Notes under the pieces: model-generated | The model's input: the letters and a program-made list of their open reading frames with translations, nothing else | The model's database searches: none | Told to the model about the DNA's origin: nothing | Part shown: positions 54,145 through 63,211 of the stretch, piece by piece | Numbering within the stretch: the first letter of the stretch is position 1 | Layout of the letters: every line of letters begins with the position of its first letter | Program-made: the position numbers and the translations under genes | DNA from: Sphingomonas paeninsulae | GTDB lineage: Bacteria; Pseudomonadota; Alphaproteobacteria; Sphingomonadales; Sphingomonadaceae | Assembly (NCBI RefSeq): GCF_003660165.1 | Contig: NZ_CP032829.1 | Location: forward strand, 2,555,001 to 2,619,000 | Direction: 5' to 3' | Length of the DNA: 64,000 bases

Positions 54145-55045
54145 AGCTGCGTGCCCGCCGGAATGGCAAAGCCCCGCAACAGATCGGCGGGTTTCATTGC
54201 TCCACGTCCTGCCCGCTGAACCAAAGTCGGCCGGATCGCGCCGGGATTGCACGCAATCGTCAGCGCGTCATCGATCACCATGGCTGGCCGCGCCGATCCG
54301 GTAATCAACGGCTCGGCGCTCAAAATACGAATCCGCTCCCCCAGATATTCAAAAAATGCGCCCGGCGTCGGAGCGAATGCCCGAACTTGGCGCTCAGTCT
54401 GTGTCGCGCTTGCCATGAAATCGATCCGGGCCTCTGCTTTGTCGATTTTCGCTGCATAGGTCACGCCTTCGTCCGGCTGAACAACCGGCGGAAACGTGTT
54501 CAGATCAGTCAGCACATCGACCAGTAACCGCGCACCCAATTCGGCCAACTCCCCGGTCAATTCCCCCGCAGTCTTCCGCGCAACGTCGGCTTCGACTGTC
54601 GCCAGCATTGGACCGGTATCAAGTCCAGCCTCCATTCCCATAATCGTCACGCCGGTCTTAATATCGCCAGCAAGGATGGCGCGGTGGATCGGCGCGGCCC
54701 CCGCCAGCGCGGCAGCAACGAAGCATGGACATTGATGCACCCGAATTTCGGCGCATCGAGCACCGCGCGTGGCAAGATCAGTCCATAAGCCGCAACCACC
54801 GCAATATCCGCCCCGAAAGCCGCAAACTCTTCCTGAGCCTCCGTCGTTTTCAAGGAAACCGGATACCGAACTGCGATCCCCAACTCCTCCGCGCGGCGCT
54901 GCACAGGAGAGGGCGATAACGTCTTGCCACGCCCAGCAGGGCGCGGTGGCTGGGTGTAAACCGCCACAACGTCATGCCCCGCGGCGACCAGCGCGCTCAG
55001 GGTCGGGACGGCGAAATCGGGAGTTCCCATGAATGTAATGCGCAT
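54141..55045 (-). CDS. fmt: Methionyl-tRNA formyltransferase, one frameshift as sequenced
   Basis: Formylates initiator Met-tRNA with 10-formyl-tetrahydrofolate. [19 protein letters not shown] at the N-terminus (ATG 55045) and [31 protein letters not shown] are diagnostic. The frame breaks inside [16 protein letters not shown] at the C5 run 54698-54702 (G5 on the coding strand); one added base restores [32 protein letters not shown] and the C-terminal domain ending FAIPAGTQL, 301 residues. A broken fmt would be very harmful, so an error is likely. It diverges from recR over 53 bases and overlaps truA. Confidence 0.93.
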
Positions 55046-55098
55046 CAGGAACCTCAACCGCTTGGCAAGCGCGCGCGCAACCCCCTATCTGTCGGTTC

Positions 55099-55695
55099 AT
55101 GGCTTCAACGGAAATCGATGCACTGTCTCAGGCACTGGCCCGGCTTCCCGGTTTGGGCCCACGTTCGGCCCGCCGCGCGGTGCTGCACCTGCTCAAAAAG
55201 CGGGAAGGGGCGCTGATCCCGCTGTTGCGCGCACTCGAATCGGTGAACGAACGGCTCGCGACATGCTCGGTTTGCGGTAACGTCGATACGCGCGATCCGT
55301 GTTCCATCTGTTCCGACCCCCGCCGCGATGACCGTTCCATCGCCGTTGTGGAGGATGTCGCCGACCTCTGGGCACTCGAACGTTCGCGCCTGTTTCCGGG
55401 GCGGTTCCATGTCCTTGGGGGGAGATTGTCCGCGCTCGATGGCGTCCGTCCCGAAGACCTCACCATCGACCGCCTCGTCACGCGCATTTCGCAGGGCGGT
55501 GTCGATGAAGTCGTCCTCGCCATGAACGCGACTTTGGAGGGCCAGACGACCGCGCATTATATCGCTGACCGCCTCGAAAATTTCCCGATTCGCCTCACTC
55601 AGCTTGCGCATGGGCTGCCGGTTGGCGGTGAACTCGACTATCTCGACGACGGCACGCTGGCGCAGGCATTGCGGGCGAGAAGGCCCGTCAGTTAG
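55099..55695 (+). CDS. recR: Recombination protein RecR
   Basis: A 198-residue DNA-binding protein of the RecFOR gap-repair pathway. The N-terminal helix-hairpin-helix ([21 protein letters not shown], ~12-32), a C4 zinc finger (C56, C59, C68, C71 in [16 protein letters not shown]) and a Toprim domain ([16 protein letters not shown], ~80; [17 protein letters not shown]) are present. The ATG at 55099 gives the family N-terminus [18 protein letters not shown]. It diverges from fmt. Confidence 0.96.
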   Translation: MASTEIDALSQALARLPGLGPRSARRAVLHLLKKREGALIPLLRALESVNERLATCSVCGNVDTRDPCSICSDPRRDDRSIAVVEDVADLWALERSRLFPGRFHVLGGRLSALDGVRPEDLTIDRLVTRISQGGVDEVVLAMNATLEGQTTAHYIADRLENFPIRLTQLAHGLPVGGELDYLDDGTLAQALRARRPVS

Positions 55696-55706
55696 TCAGT
55701 TTTACA

Positions 55707-55756
55707 TTCTGCGCTTCCCTGAGCCTGACGAAAGGCTGCCCTTCTTCCTCGCAGAA
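55707..55756. repeat. Imperfect palindrome between recR and def
   Basis: TTCTGCG (55707-55713) pairs with CGCAGAA (55750-55756), with CTAAC just after it answering GTTAG at 55691-55695. The loop carries CTTCCCTGAGCCTGACGAAAGG, which is close to the TGTCGAAGG-type arms of the larger palindrome after def. It may be a decayed copy of that dispersed element. The rest of the 111-base gap shows nothing else. Confidence 0.45.
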
Positions 55757-55806
55757 CTAACAGACCAATAGTTGACGCAGGAACCCACAATTCCTACCTG
55801 AGAATT

Positions 55807-56331
55807 ATGGCGATCCTCTCAATCATAGAAGCCCCGGACCCCCGGCTGCGCGTAATCTCGACCCCAGTAGAGGCCGTCGATGACAGCATCCGCACGCTCG
55901 TGGCCGATATGCTGGAGACGATGTACGATGCACCCGGCATCGGTTTGGCAGCAGTCCAGATCGGCGTGCCAAAGCGCCTGCTCGTCATCGACCTGCAAGA
56001 ACAGGAAGACGAAGAGGGCAAGAGCATCCGTGAGCCGCGCGTCTTCATCAACCCTGAAATCCATGACGAAGACGAAGAATACACCGTCTATAACGAGGGC
56101 TGCCTCTCGGTCCCCGATCAATACGCCGAAGTCGAACGACCTGCCTCCATCCGTGCGACCTGGATGGACCTTGACGGTAAGCAGCATGACGAGCGTATCG
56201 AGGGGATGCTGGCGACCTGTCTCCAGCACGAGATGGATCACCTTGAAGGCGTGTTGTTTATCGACCACCTCAGTCGCCTGAAGCGCGAGATGGTGATGAA
56301 GAAGCTGCTGAAGTTCCGCAAAGCTGCCTAA
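55807..56331 (+). CDS. def: Peptide deformylase
   Basis: A 174-residue metalloenzyme that removes the N-formyl group from new proteins. All three motifs are present: GIGLAAVQIG (44-53), EGCLSV (97-102) with the metal cysteine, and HEMDH (141-145) with the two metal histidines and catalytic glutamate. It lies near fmt, which adds the formyl group, but on the opposite strand. Palindromic repeats sit on both sides of the gene, so it is probably transcribed alone. Confidence 0.97.
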   Translation: MAILSIIEAPDPRLRVISTPVEAVDDSIRTLVADMLETMYDAPGIGLAAVQIGVPKRLLVIDLQEQEDEEGKSIREPRVFINPEIHDEDEEYTVYNEGCLSVPDQYAEVERPASIRATWMDLDGKQHDERIEGMLATCLQHEMDHLEGVLFIDHLSRLKREMVMKKLLKFRKAA

Positions 56332-56332
56332 T

Positions 56333-56437
56333 CCTAGCCAGTAAAACCCGCTTCCGTGAGTCTGTCGAAGGGGTGCCCTCCTTCTCGAGGTGCAGAAAGA
56401 AGGACAATCCTTCGACAGGCTTAGGGAAACGGCTAGG
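56333..56437. repeat. Long imperfect inverted repeat after def (REP-like)
   Basis: Outer arms CCTAGCC (56333-56339) and GGCTAGG (56431-56437) enclose imperfect inner arms around 56349-56372 (CCGCTTCCGTGAGTCTGTCGAAGG) and 56409-56431 (CCTTCGACAGGCTTAGGGAAACGG). The GTCGAAGG/CCTTCGAC core resembles a very common sphingomonad intergenic motif that I recall from other genomes. It starts 2 bases after the def stop, so it could end def transcription as well as being a dispersed repeat. Confidence 0.65.
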
Positions 56438-56511
56438 CTCGCAAATAACCCCTGTTCCTAACCATCCGTTCGTCCTATGTTCCCGCAATAATTTGACGGG
56501 GCAATGCGACG

Positions 56512-57891
56512 ATGACGACCGAAATCCTGATTGTTGCCGTCCTCACGCTGCTTGCAGGGCTGGCGATTGGCTGGCTGCTCGGCGGTCGGACGGCGGGGAA
56601 GGTCCGCGAACAACTCGCCGCCGCACAGGTCCACGCCGGACAAGTCGAACAGGTGCGTCAGATGCACCAGCAGGTCGAAACCGAACGTGACCAGCACCTT
56701 CGCGACCTCACCGATCTGCGCGCGCGATCCAGTGAACGCGAAGCCGCATCGCAAGCCCGTGCTATAGAACGAGAAACGGCATGGCAGGCATCGCATGACC
56801 GTTTGCTCGCCGATAAAGAAGCCCTTGGCGCACAATTCGCCGAAACGGGTGCCAAGCTCCTCGAAACCGCGCAACGCCAGTTTCTCGAACGCGCCGACGC
56901 CCGGTTCAAACAATCCGAAGAAACAACGGGGCAGGGGCTAAAAGCACTGCTGGCACCGGTCACCGAAAAACTCGCACGTTACGAAGCCGGCGTTGCCAAG
57001 GTCGAAGCCGAACGCCGCGACGCTTTCGGCGATCTAAAGGGCCAGATCGAAGCCATGCGCGTCGGCACCGAGCGTGTTTCCGGCGAGGCGGCGAAACTGG
57101 TCAACGCTCTTCGTAACGCTCCCAAGGCACGCGGCCGCTGGGGTGAACAACAACTTCGCAATGTCCTTGAAAGCTGCGGGCTGTCCGAACACGCCGACTT
57201 CCAGACCGAAGTCAGCATCAACGGCGAAGAAGGTGGCCGCCTTCGCCCAGACGTCATCATCAACGTCCCCGGCGGCCAGTCATTGGTCATCGACGCGAAG
57301 GTTTCGCTGAACGCTTATCAGGACGCATTCGGAGCCGTGGACGAAGGCGAACGGCTGCTCGCCCTGACCGCCCACACCGCTTCGATGCGCGCCCATGTGA
57401 ACAGCCTCGGCAACAAAGCCTATTGGAGCCAATTCGCCGACGCGCCCGATTATGTGATTATGTTCGTGCCCGGCGAACACTTCCTGTCCGCTGCGCTGGA
57501 GCATGACCCAACGCTTTGGGACTTCGCGTTCGAAAAGCGGGTGTTGTTGGCGACGCCAACGAACCTGATCGCCATTGCCCGCACGGTGGCTGCGGTATGG
57601 CGACAGGAGAAACTGGCCGGACAAGCGCGCGAAATCGCTGAACTCGGGAAAGATCTTTACGCACGTCTCAGCGTCATGGGCGGTCACGTCGCACGCGTCG
57701 GAAAGAATCTAGATACCGCAGTCGGGGCTTACAATGCGTTTGTCGGAAGCCTCGAATCGCAGGTTCTGACACAGGCCAAGAAATTCGAAGCGCTCAACAT
57801 CGAAACTTCGGGAAAAACGATTGAATCGCTTCCCGTCGTTGAAACTCTGACCCGTCCGCTCGTTAAGCTGGTGAGCGACGCTTCTGGTTGA
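56512..57891 (+). CDS. rmuC: DNA recombination protein RmuC
   Basis: A 459-residue protein: an N-terminal membrane anchor (EILIVAVLTLLAGLAIGWLLGG, ~3-24), a long coiled coil (~30-210), then the RmuC nuclease-like domain with APKARGRWGEQQLRNVLESCGL (~203), GGRLRPDVIINVPGGQSLVIDAKVSLNAY (~241-269; D and K of a PD-(D/E)xK pattern) and FVPGEHFLSAAL (~322). RmuC limits inversions of short inverted repeats. The end overlaps the convergent methyltransferase gene by 29 bases. Confidence 0.94.
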   Translation: MTTEILIVAVLTLLAGLAIGWLLGGRTAGKVREQLAAAQVHAGQVEQVRQMHQQVETERDQHLRDLTDLRARSSEREAASQARAIERETAWQASHDRLLADKEALGAQFAETGAKLLETAQRQFLERADARFKQSEETTGQGLKALLAPVTEKLARYEAGVAKVEAERRDAFGDLKGQIEAMRVGTERVSGEAAKLVNALRNAPKARGRWGEQQLRNVLESCGLSEHADFQTEVSINGEEGGRLRPDVIINVPGGQSLVIDAKVSLNAYQDAFGAVDEGERLLALTAHTASMRAHVNSLGNKAYWSQFADAPDYVIMFVPGEHFLSAALEHDPTLWDFAFEKRVLLATPTNLIAIARTVAAVWRQEKLAGQAREIAELGKDLYARLSVMGGHVARVGKNLDTAVGAYNAFVGSLESQVLTQAKKFEALNIETSGKTIESLPVVETLTRPLVKLVSDASG

Positions 57892-58672
57892 TCACTTCAT
57901 AAGCCATCACCGCAGTCGCAACCGCAGCGTTCAGACTGTCCGCCTTGCCCAGCATCGGCATCTTCACCAACAGATCGCACTCGGCTTCATAGTCTGCCGG
58001 TAATCCCTGCGCCTCATTCCCAACCAGAATGAACGTCGGCGCGGTGTATTTCACGGCCTGATAATCGACATCGGTATTCAGGCTGGTTCCGACCAACTGT
58101 CCGGGTCCACCGCGCAGCCATGTTACGAAGTCGGCCCACGAAGCCACGCTCACGCTTTGCGTAAAGATCGCGCCCATGCTCGCCCGCACTGCTTCGACCG
58201 AAAACGGGTCGGTGCAATCGTCGATCAGGATCAACCCGCCCGCGCCAACCGCATCGCCGGTTCGTAACATCGTTCCCAGATTGCCGGGATCGCGCAAAGC
58301 CTGCGCCACGATCCAGATGTCGGCCGTACTACGATCGACCTGATCCAGCGGCACCAGCCGTTCGTGATACACGCCAAGGACGCTGCCCGGATTATCCTTG
58401 CCCGACAGCTTGGAAAGAATATCGGGATGAGTGACAACGACCTCGCCCCCCGCAGCCTCGGTCGCCTCGGTCAGCCGAACCACCAGCGGATGGTTTGCGC
58501 TTTCCGGCGAATGCCAAAGCATCTCGGGCGTAACCCCGGCGTCCAGCGCCTCGGTCAATATCCGCAGCCCCTCGGCGAGAAAACGTCCTTCGGCCCGGCG
58601 ATGCTTCTTGTCGCGCAGCGATCGCACGCGCTTGACGATGGGATTGGAAAACCCCGTAATTTCTCGGGCCAT
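57863..58672 (-). CDS. TrmH/SpoU-family RNA 2'-O-methyltransferase
   Basis: A 269-residue SPOUT methyltransferase with an N-terminal substrate-binding domain (ITGFSNPIVKRVRSLRDKKHRRAEGRFLAEG, ~5-35) and the knotted catalytic domain: VAQALRDPGNLGTMLRTGDAVGA (~127), ASMGAIFTQSV (~165), LVGNEAQGLPAD (~222) and KADSLNAAVATAVMAYE (~248). These are motifs 1-3 of the family, which methylates ribose in rRNA or tRNA; the target base cannot be read from sequence. It shares the minus strand with ptsH, 3 bases apart, and overlaps rmuC. Confidence 0.92.
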   Translation of the reverse strand: MAREITGFSNPIVKRVRSLRDKKHRRAEGRFLAEGLRILTEALDAGVTPEMLWHSPESANHPLVVRLTEATEAAGGEVVVTHPDILSKLSGKDNPGSVLGVYHERLVPLDQVDRSTADIWIVAQALRDPGNLGTMLRTGDAVGAGGLILIDDCTDPFSVEAVRASMGAIFTQSVSVASWADFVTWLRGGPGQLVGTSLNTDVDYQAVKYTAPTFILVGNEAQGLPADYEAECDLLVKMPMLGKADSLNAAVATAVMAYEVINQKRRSPA

Positions 58673-58675
58673 GAC

Positions 58676-58942
58676 CTAGTCTTCCCCGAACTTATTCTCC
58701 ACCAGTTCGGCCAATGCCGTAACTGCCTGTTCCGCCCCGTCGCCGCTGGCGCTGATCGTCACGCTGTCGCCCATCGCCGCGCCAAGCATCATCAGTCCCA
58801 TGATCGAGGTACCAACCACGCTGGACCCATCTTTTTCGACCTCGACCTTGGCCGGTAAGCCACTGGCAAGCGTCACGAACTTGGCACTGGCGCGCGCATG
58901 TAGTCCGCGCTTGTTGGTGATCAGGACAGTCTTTTGAATCAC
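58676..58942 (-). CDS. ptsH: HPr phosphocarrier protein
   Basis: An 88-residue PTS carrier. H15 in KRGLHARASAKFV is the phosphohistidine and S46 in GTSIMGLMMLGAAMGD is the regulatory serine that HprK phosphorylates. No sugar permease is nearby, so this belongs to the regulatory (nitrogen-type) PTS of alphaproteobacteria. Its ATG overlaps the EIIA stop (58939-58942). Confidence 0.97.
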   Translation of the reverse strand: MIQKTVLITNKRGLHARASAKFVTLASGLPAKVEVEKDGSSVVGTSIMGLMMLGAAMGDSVTISASGDGAEQAVTALAELVENKFGED

Positions 58943-59346
58943 GCCGCCTGCTCGCCCAGAACTTCGGACGCGACGGAGATATATTTACGCCCTGCTTCAC
59001 GCGCGGCGGCTACGGCATCACGGACATTCATTGTTCGACGGGCCCCCTCCAGGCGGATCAACATCGGCAGGTTGATCCCAGCGATGACCTCTACCTTACC
59101 TGGATGCATTAACGAAATGGCGAGGTTCGAAGGCGTGCCCCCGAACAGATCGGTCAGCACGATAACGCCGCGCCCACCGTCAACCTCGGCAATCGCCTTG
59201 GCAATGTCGGTGCGTCGCAGTTCCATATCGTCTTCTGGACCGATGCAGATCGTCGCAATTGCGCGCTGCGGTCCTACGACATGCTCCATCGCGACGACGA
59301 ATTCCGTCGCTAGCCTGCCGTGTGTCACCAGTACCAAACCGATCAT
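58939..59346 (-). CDS. PTS EIIA component of the mannose family (ManX/EIIA-like)
   Basis: A 135-residue cytoplasmic domain with phosphorylatable H9 in VLVTHGRLATEFVVAME; GVIVLTDLFGGTPSNLAISLM (~79) is the family core. In alphaproteobacteria this stand-alone EIIA takes phosphate from HPr and regulates rather than transports. Its start and the rapZ stop share position 59346, and its stop overlaps ptsH, so rapZ, EIIA and ptsH are translated as a chain. Enzyme I (PtsP) is not in the window. Confidence 0.94.
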   Translation of the reverse strand: MIGLVLVTHGRLATEFVVAMEHVVGPQRAIATICIGPEDDMELRRTDIAKAIAEVDGGRGVIVLTDLFGGTPSNLAISLMHPGKVEVIAGINLPMLIRLEGARRTMNVRDAVAAAREAGRKYISVASEVLGEQAA

Positions 59347-60314
59347 TACGAACCAATCTCGCTTCTAGACCCAATTGTGCCCTCTGACGTCTTAAGCGTC
59401 ATTTCCTCGCCGGTGCGATGCTTGCCTTCCGTCGAGTCGTCAGGCCTGCTCCGCAAATCACGGTGTAAGACCGTGGGCGAAAATGCTGCATTGCGCAACC
59501 GGGCGGCAACCCGCTCTGCAACATGGACGCTGCGGTGTCTCCCGCCGGTACATCCAAAGGCAATCGTTACATAAGCTTTGCCGTCCGCCTGATAGCGCGG
59601 GAGGAGGAAAAGCAGCAGTTCCTCGATGCGGCTGACGGCCTCCTCATAGGCAGGATCTTCGGCCACATAGTCGGCGACTGCCGCGTCCAGCCCGCTCAAT
59701 GGGCGCAGTCCGCTGTCCCAGTGCGGGTTACGCAAAAATCGCATATCGAACATCAAATCGGCATTTCGTGGCACACCACGGGCAAATCCGAACGACATGA
59801 TTGTCAGCGTAGAGGCCGATTCGCGGTCCTCATCGAACCGTGCACGGATCTCCAGCCGCAGGTCGTTACTTGTGTTTGCAGTCGTGTCGATGACATGGTC
59901 GGCCCATCTCCGCAGCGGGCTCAGCAGTTCGCGCTCGCGTGCAATGCCGTCCGACGCCGGGCGGTCGAGTGCCTGCGGGTGCCGCCGCCGCGTCTCCGCA
60001 TAGCGCCGCTCGAGCTCCGACCCCGAGCAATCGAGGAACAGCGTCCCGATGTCGTCGCCAGCTTCGCGCATGACCTTGATGCGTTCGACAATCGCATCGG
60101 CATCGAACCCACGCGTCCGACTGTCGATACCAAGAGCGAGAGGGCGGCTATCGCTTGCCCCCTCGGGCGGTGTTGTCCCAAGCAACAGTCCCAGTAGCCG
60201 CAGCGGCAGATTATCGACCGTTTCCCAGCCGATATCCTCGAGTGATTTCAGCACAGTGGACTTGCCTGCACCAGACATGCCCGTGACCAACAGGATGCGA
60301 CCCGGCCGTGTCAT
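59346..60314 (-). CDS. rapZ: RNase adapter RapZ (YvcJ-like P-loop protein)
   Basis: A 322-residue GTP/ATP-binding protein. Walker A is GMSGAGKSTVLKSLED (~12-27), followed by WETVDNLPLRLL and IDSRTRGF (~69). The C-terminal half has FGFARGVPRNADLMFDMRFLRNPHWDSGLRPLSG (~177) and IAFGCTGGRHRSVHVAERVA (~269), the RapZ C-terminal domain. In E. coli RapZ directs RNase E to a small RNA controlling glucosamine synthesis; here the job may be only partly the same. It overlaps hprK by 4 bases and EIIA by one. Confidence 0.94.
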   Translation of the reverse strand: MTRPGRILLVTGMSGAGKSTVLKSLEDIGWETVDNLPLRLLGLLLGTTPPEGASDSRPLALGIDSRTRGFDADAIVERIKVMREAGDDIGTLFLDCSGSELERRYAETRRRHPQALDRPASDGIARERELLSPLRRWADHVIDTTANTSNDLRLEIRARFDEDRESASTLTIMSFGFARGVPRNADLMFDMRFLRNPHWDSGLRPLSGLDAAVADYVAEDPAYEEAVSRIEELLLFLLPRYQADGKAYVTIAFGCTGGRHRSVHVAERVAARLRNAAFSPTVLHRDLRSRPDDSTEGKHRTGEEMTLKTSEGTIGSRSEIGS

Positions 60315-60766
60315 GGAGTCCGCAATCCATGTTGGGCGAGCGCCATCTCGACCTTGATCGGTGCCGATGCTTCAAGTGCGGCCAGTGCCACCAGTGGAAT
60401 GTCTATCCCGGCGATTTTCCGTTCGCGACCCGGCTCCGGCATTCTCTCGACGGGTTCCCCCACGACGACCATCAAAGCGACAGGCACGCGATCGACATGG
60501 GCCATCTGTTGAATTCCAAGACCACGAACTTCAATTTTGCCAGCGATTGTCGCAGGCGCGCTTGCCAGCAGGGCTTTGTCGATACGCTGCGTCAATGTAT
60601 AATCGTCACTCACCAACGTAGCACCGCGGTCGATCAGCCGTAGCGTCAGGTCGGATTTTCCGGCACCCGACGGCCCTGCGATCAGGACGGCACGACCCGC
60701 TATCGCCACGCACGACGCGTGCAGCGTTTCGGACGATACCCCTGTTACGGGCGAATAAACCGTCAT
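60311..60766 (-). CDS. hprK: HPr kinase/phosphorylase, short alphaproteobacterial form
   Basis: A 151-residue protein that is only the kinase domain; the N-terminal half of the Gram-positive HprK is absent, as in other alphaproteobacteria. Walker A GPSGAGKSDLTLRL (~31-44), VSDDYT (~52) and KIEVRGLGIQQMAHV (~77, HprK signature) are seen. The start is ATG 60766; the frame extends 78 codons upstream without homology, over the end of chvG. It would phosphorylate HPr at S46. It lies 19 bases after the sensor-kinase gene. Confidence 0.94.
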   Translation of the reverse strand: MTVYSPVTGVSSETLHASCVAIAGRAVLIAGPSGAGKSDLTLRLIDRGATLVSDDYTLTQRIDKALLASAPATIAGKIEVRGLGIQQMAHVDRVPVALMVVVGEPVERMPEPGRERKIAGIDIPLVALAALEASAPIKVEMALAQHGLRTP

Positions 60767-60785
60767 GGTGCGCGCTTCTGCTCCT

Positions 60786-62353
60786 TTATGCCGCGGGCAT
60801 TCGAATGACGAAACGCGCTCCGTCGGCTCCCGAATCGCGGTCTTCGATCGCGATTGTCCCGTTATGCCCGTCCACGATCGTCTTGGCGATGGCGAGGCCA
60901 AGCCCGGAATGTTTGCCGAACGCTTCGGTGTCGGGTCGGTCGCTATGAAAGCGCTCGAACGCCAGTTCTCGCGATGCGACGGGAATGCCCGGCCCGTCAT
61001 CCTCCACGGTCACGATCACATCTTCGCCTGCTCGGGTCGCTCCGACCTGCACGACGCCGCCGGGGGCGAGAATGAAACCGCATTATCGATAAGGTTGCGG
61101 ATGGCACGCTCCAGCCGATTGGGGTCGCCCATGACCACCGCTGTGTCGCGCCCCGGACGGGCGAACGCGATGCGTGTCTGGTCGGAGGTTCTGATATTAT
61201 GTTCGGCAAGCAGCGTTTCGATCAGTTCGCCCAGATCGACGCGTTCAAAGCGCGTCCGGGTCAGCTCCGCGTCGAGCCGGGATATATCCGAAATGTCTGT
61301 TATCAGCCGGTCCAGCCTTCGAACGTCCTGCGCGATAATATCGGTAAGCTGCTTTTGCAGCGCAGGATCGGTCACTCGATCTAGGCTCTCGACCGCAGAA
61401 GATAACGAGGCCAGCGGGTTTTTCAGTTCGTGCGAAACATCTCCGGCAAACCGCTCGATCGCGTCGATCCGTTCGCGCAGCGCGTGTGTCATGTCGGAAA
61501 CGGCGCGCGCCAACAGGCCGATCTCGTCGCTGCGACCGGGCAGGCGGGGCACGACGACATCGCGCGCACGGCCAAGGCGCACGCGAACGGCGGCACGCGC
61601 CAGTCGCCGCAGTGGTCGAACGATCGTGCGCGCAAGGAAGAACGAGAGCGCGGCTGAAAGAACCAGTGCGATCAGGATGACAGTCGCCAGTCGCAGTCTT
61701 TCGGCGCGCACCAGCCGGGTCACATCGCGCGTGTTCTGAACACTGAGCAGATAGGCGGACTGCCCCGGTGCAACGCTTGTCGCGGCACTGATGACAAGGG
61801 TGCGATCGGGGGCAAGACGCACTTTTGAACGGACCAACTGCCCCATCATCACATGTTGCAGCTCGCGCCAGTAATGGGCGGGAAGGGCGCCCTGATCGAC
61901 AAACGGGCTTGGAATATGAGCGCCAACGGCGCGATCTATGACCGCATCCATCCAACGGGCAAAATGTTTGTCCCATGGCTCGCTGGCAGGGTCGACCAAC
62001 TTAAAACTGCGCCGTTTGTCGTGCCAACTGTCGTAAATCATCGTCCCGGATTTATCGTACATTCGCAGGTGGTCGCCCGAGGTTGCCGCGATGGCATCGA
62101 GTATTGCCGGGCGCGCTGCCTCCGGTGCACTGGCGAGTACGACCGAAACGATTCTGATTTCGCTTTCCTCTTGCGTCCGTCGCTCTTCGATGAGGCGGGT
62201 GCGAAACCCGTCGAGATACAGCACGCTGCCGCCGATCAGCACCAATACAAGCAGATTGACCACGAGTATGCGGAGCGTGAGCGAGCCACGACCGATCCAG
62301 CGTGACGCACGATCCGGGGCGTCACCCGTCGGAAAAGCGATAACCTGCGCCAT
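60786..62353 (-). CDS. chvG: Sensor histidine kinase ChvG/ExoS-type, one frameshift as sequenced
   Basis: A two-membrane-span sensor: spans at ~28-47 ([20 protein letters not shown]) and ~222-242, a periplasmic domain between ([17 protein letters not shown]), a HAMP domain, and the phosphoacceptor H308 in [13 protein letters not shown]. The frame breaks in the ATP-binding domain after NAVSFSPP at the G5 run 61072-61076; one added base restores [38 protein letters not shown], then [20 protein letters not shown], giving 522 residues. It pairs with ChvI in the acid/envelope-stress regulation known from Rhizobiales. The first ATG overlaps chvI by 32 bases. Confidence 0.92.
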
Positions 62354-63029
62354 ATAGCGTCTCGATTGCGTCGAATTGCGGATCGACAGCGCGGAATTTG
62401 CGCCTCAATCGCTTGATGTGGCTGTCGATCGTGCGATCATCGACATAGGTGTCATCCTGATAAGCAACGTCCATCAACTGACTGCGGCTTTTGACGACAT
62501 CGGGACGCTGGGCCAGTGCTTCCAAAATCATGAATTCGGTGACCGTCAGCGTTACGCTCGATCCCGCCCAATGCACCCGGTGACGCGCTGGATCGAGTTC
62601 GAGGCGGCCCCGGACGACTGGGTCGGGGACTTCTCCCGATGGCTCTCCCGGATCGACCTTCGACAGCTCCACGCGGCGCAGGATCGCCCGAATTCGCGCG
62701 ATCAGCAGCCTCTGGGAAAATGGCTTTGCAATGTAATCGTCAGCACCGAGCGCAAGCCCAAGCGCCTCGTCCAGTTCGTCGTCTTTGGATGTGAGGAATA
62801 TCACCGGCAGCGACGACTTTTCCCGCAGGCGACGTAACATCTCCAGCCCGTCGAGGCGCGGCATCTTGATGTCGCTTACCGCAAGGTCGGGTGGATTATC
62901 GATCAGCGCCTTCAACGCGGACTCGCCATCAGTGTAGAGGCGCGTGGTGAAACCCTCTGCCTGCAAAGCAATGCCGACCGATGTCAGGATGTTGCGATCG
63001 TCATCGATCAGGGCGATGGTCGCGGTCAT
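62322..63029 (-). CDS. chvI: Response regulator ChvI
   Basis: A 235-residue OmpR-type regulator. Receiver domain with phosphoacceptor D53 ([17 protein letters not shown]), [27 protein letters not shown] (~79, with the conserved lysine), and a winged-helix domain from ~140 ([53 protein letters not shown]). This exact C-terminal pattern is typical of ChvI. The start is ATG 63029; the frame extends 23 codons further. It is the first gene of the chvI-chvG-hprK-rapZ-EIIA-ptsH run and diverges from pckA. Confidence 0.95.
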   Translation of the reverse strand: MTATIALIDDDRNILTSVGIALQAEGFTTRLYTDGESALKALIDNPPDLAVSDIKMPRLDGLEMLRRLREKSSLPVIFLTSKDDELDEALGLALGADDYIAKPFSQRLLIARIRAILRRVELSKVDPGEPSGEVPDPVVRGRLELDPARHRVHWAGSSVTLTVTEFMILEALAQRPDVVKSRSQLMDVAYQDDTYVDDRTIDSHIKRLRRKFRAVDPQFDAIETLYGAGYRFSDG

Positions 63030-63115
63030 TGCTACCGGTGATAAGCCAAGCTCATGCCGCCCGCAACCGGTGACCTGTTCCACGGCTATATGTCCCACTG
63101 CGGCACCGGACTGGT

Positions 63116-63142
63116 TTGACGGTTTTACCGACCCGGTATAAG
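63116..63142 (+). promoter_or_regulatory. Candidate pckA promoter
   Basis: TTGACG (63116-63121) and TATAAG (63137-63142) are separated by 15 bases, slightly short but otherwise a good sigma-70-like pair, about 70 bases before the pckA start in the 182-base chvI/pckA divergent gap. The rest of that gap shows no clear palindrome, and a ChvI site cannot be defined by eye. Confidence 0.4.
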
Positions 63143-63211
63143 CGCGATCGGAACTGTCCAGATCGACCCGTCACGCGGGAGATTTGTCGTATTTTCCTGA
63201 AAGAGGTTCCA

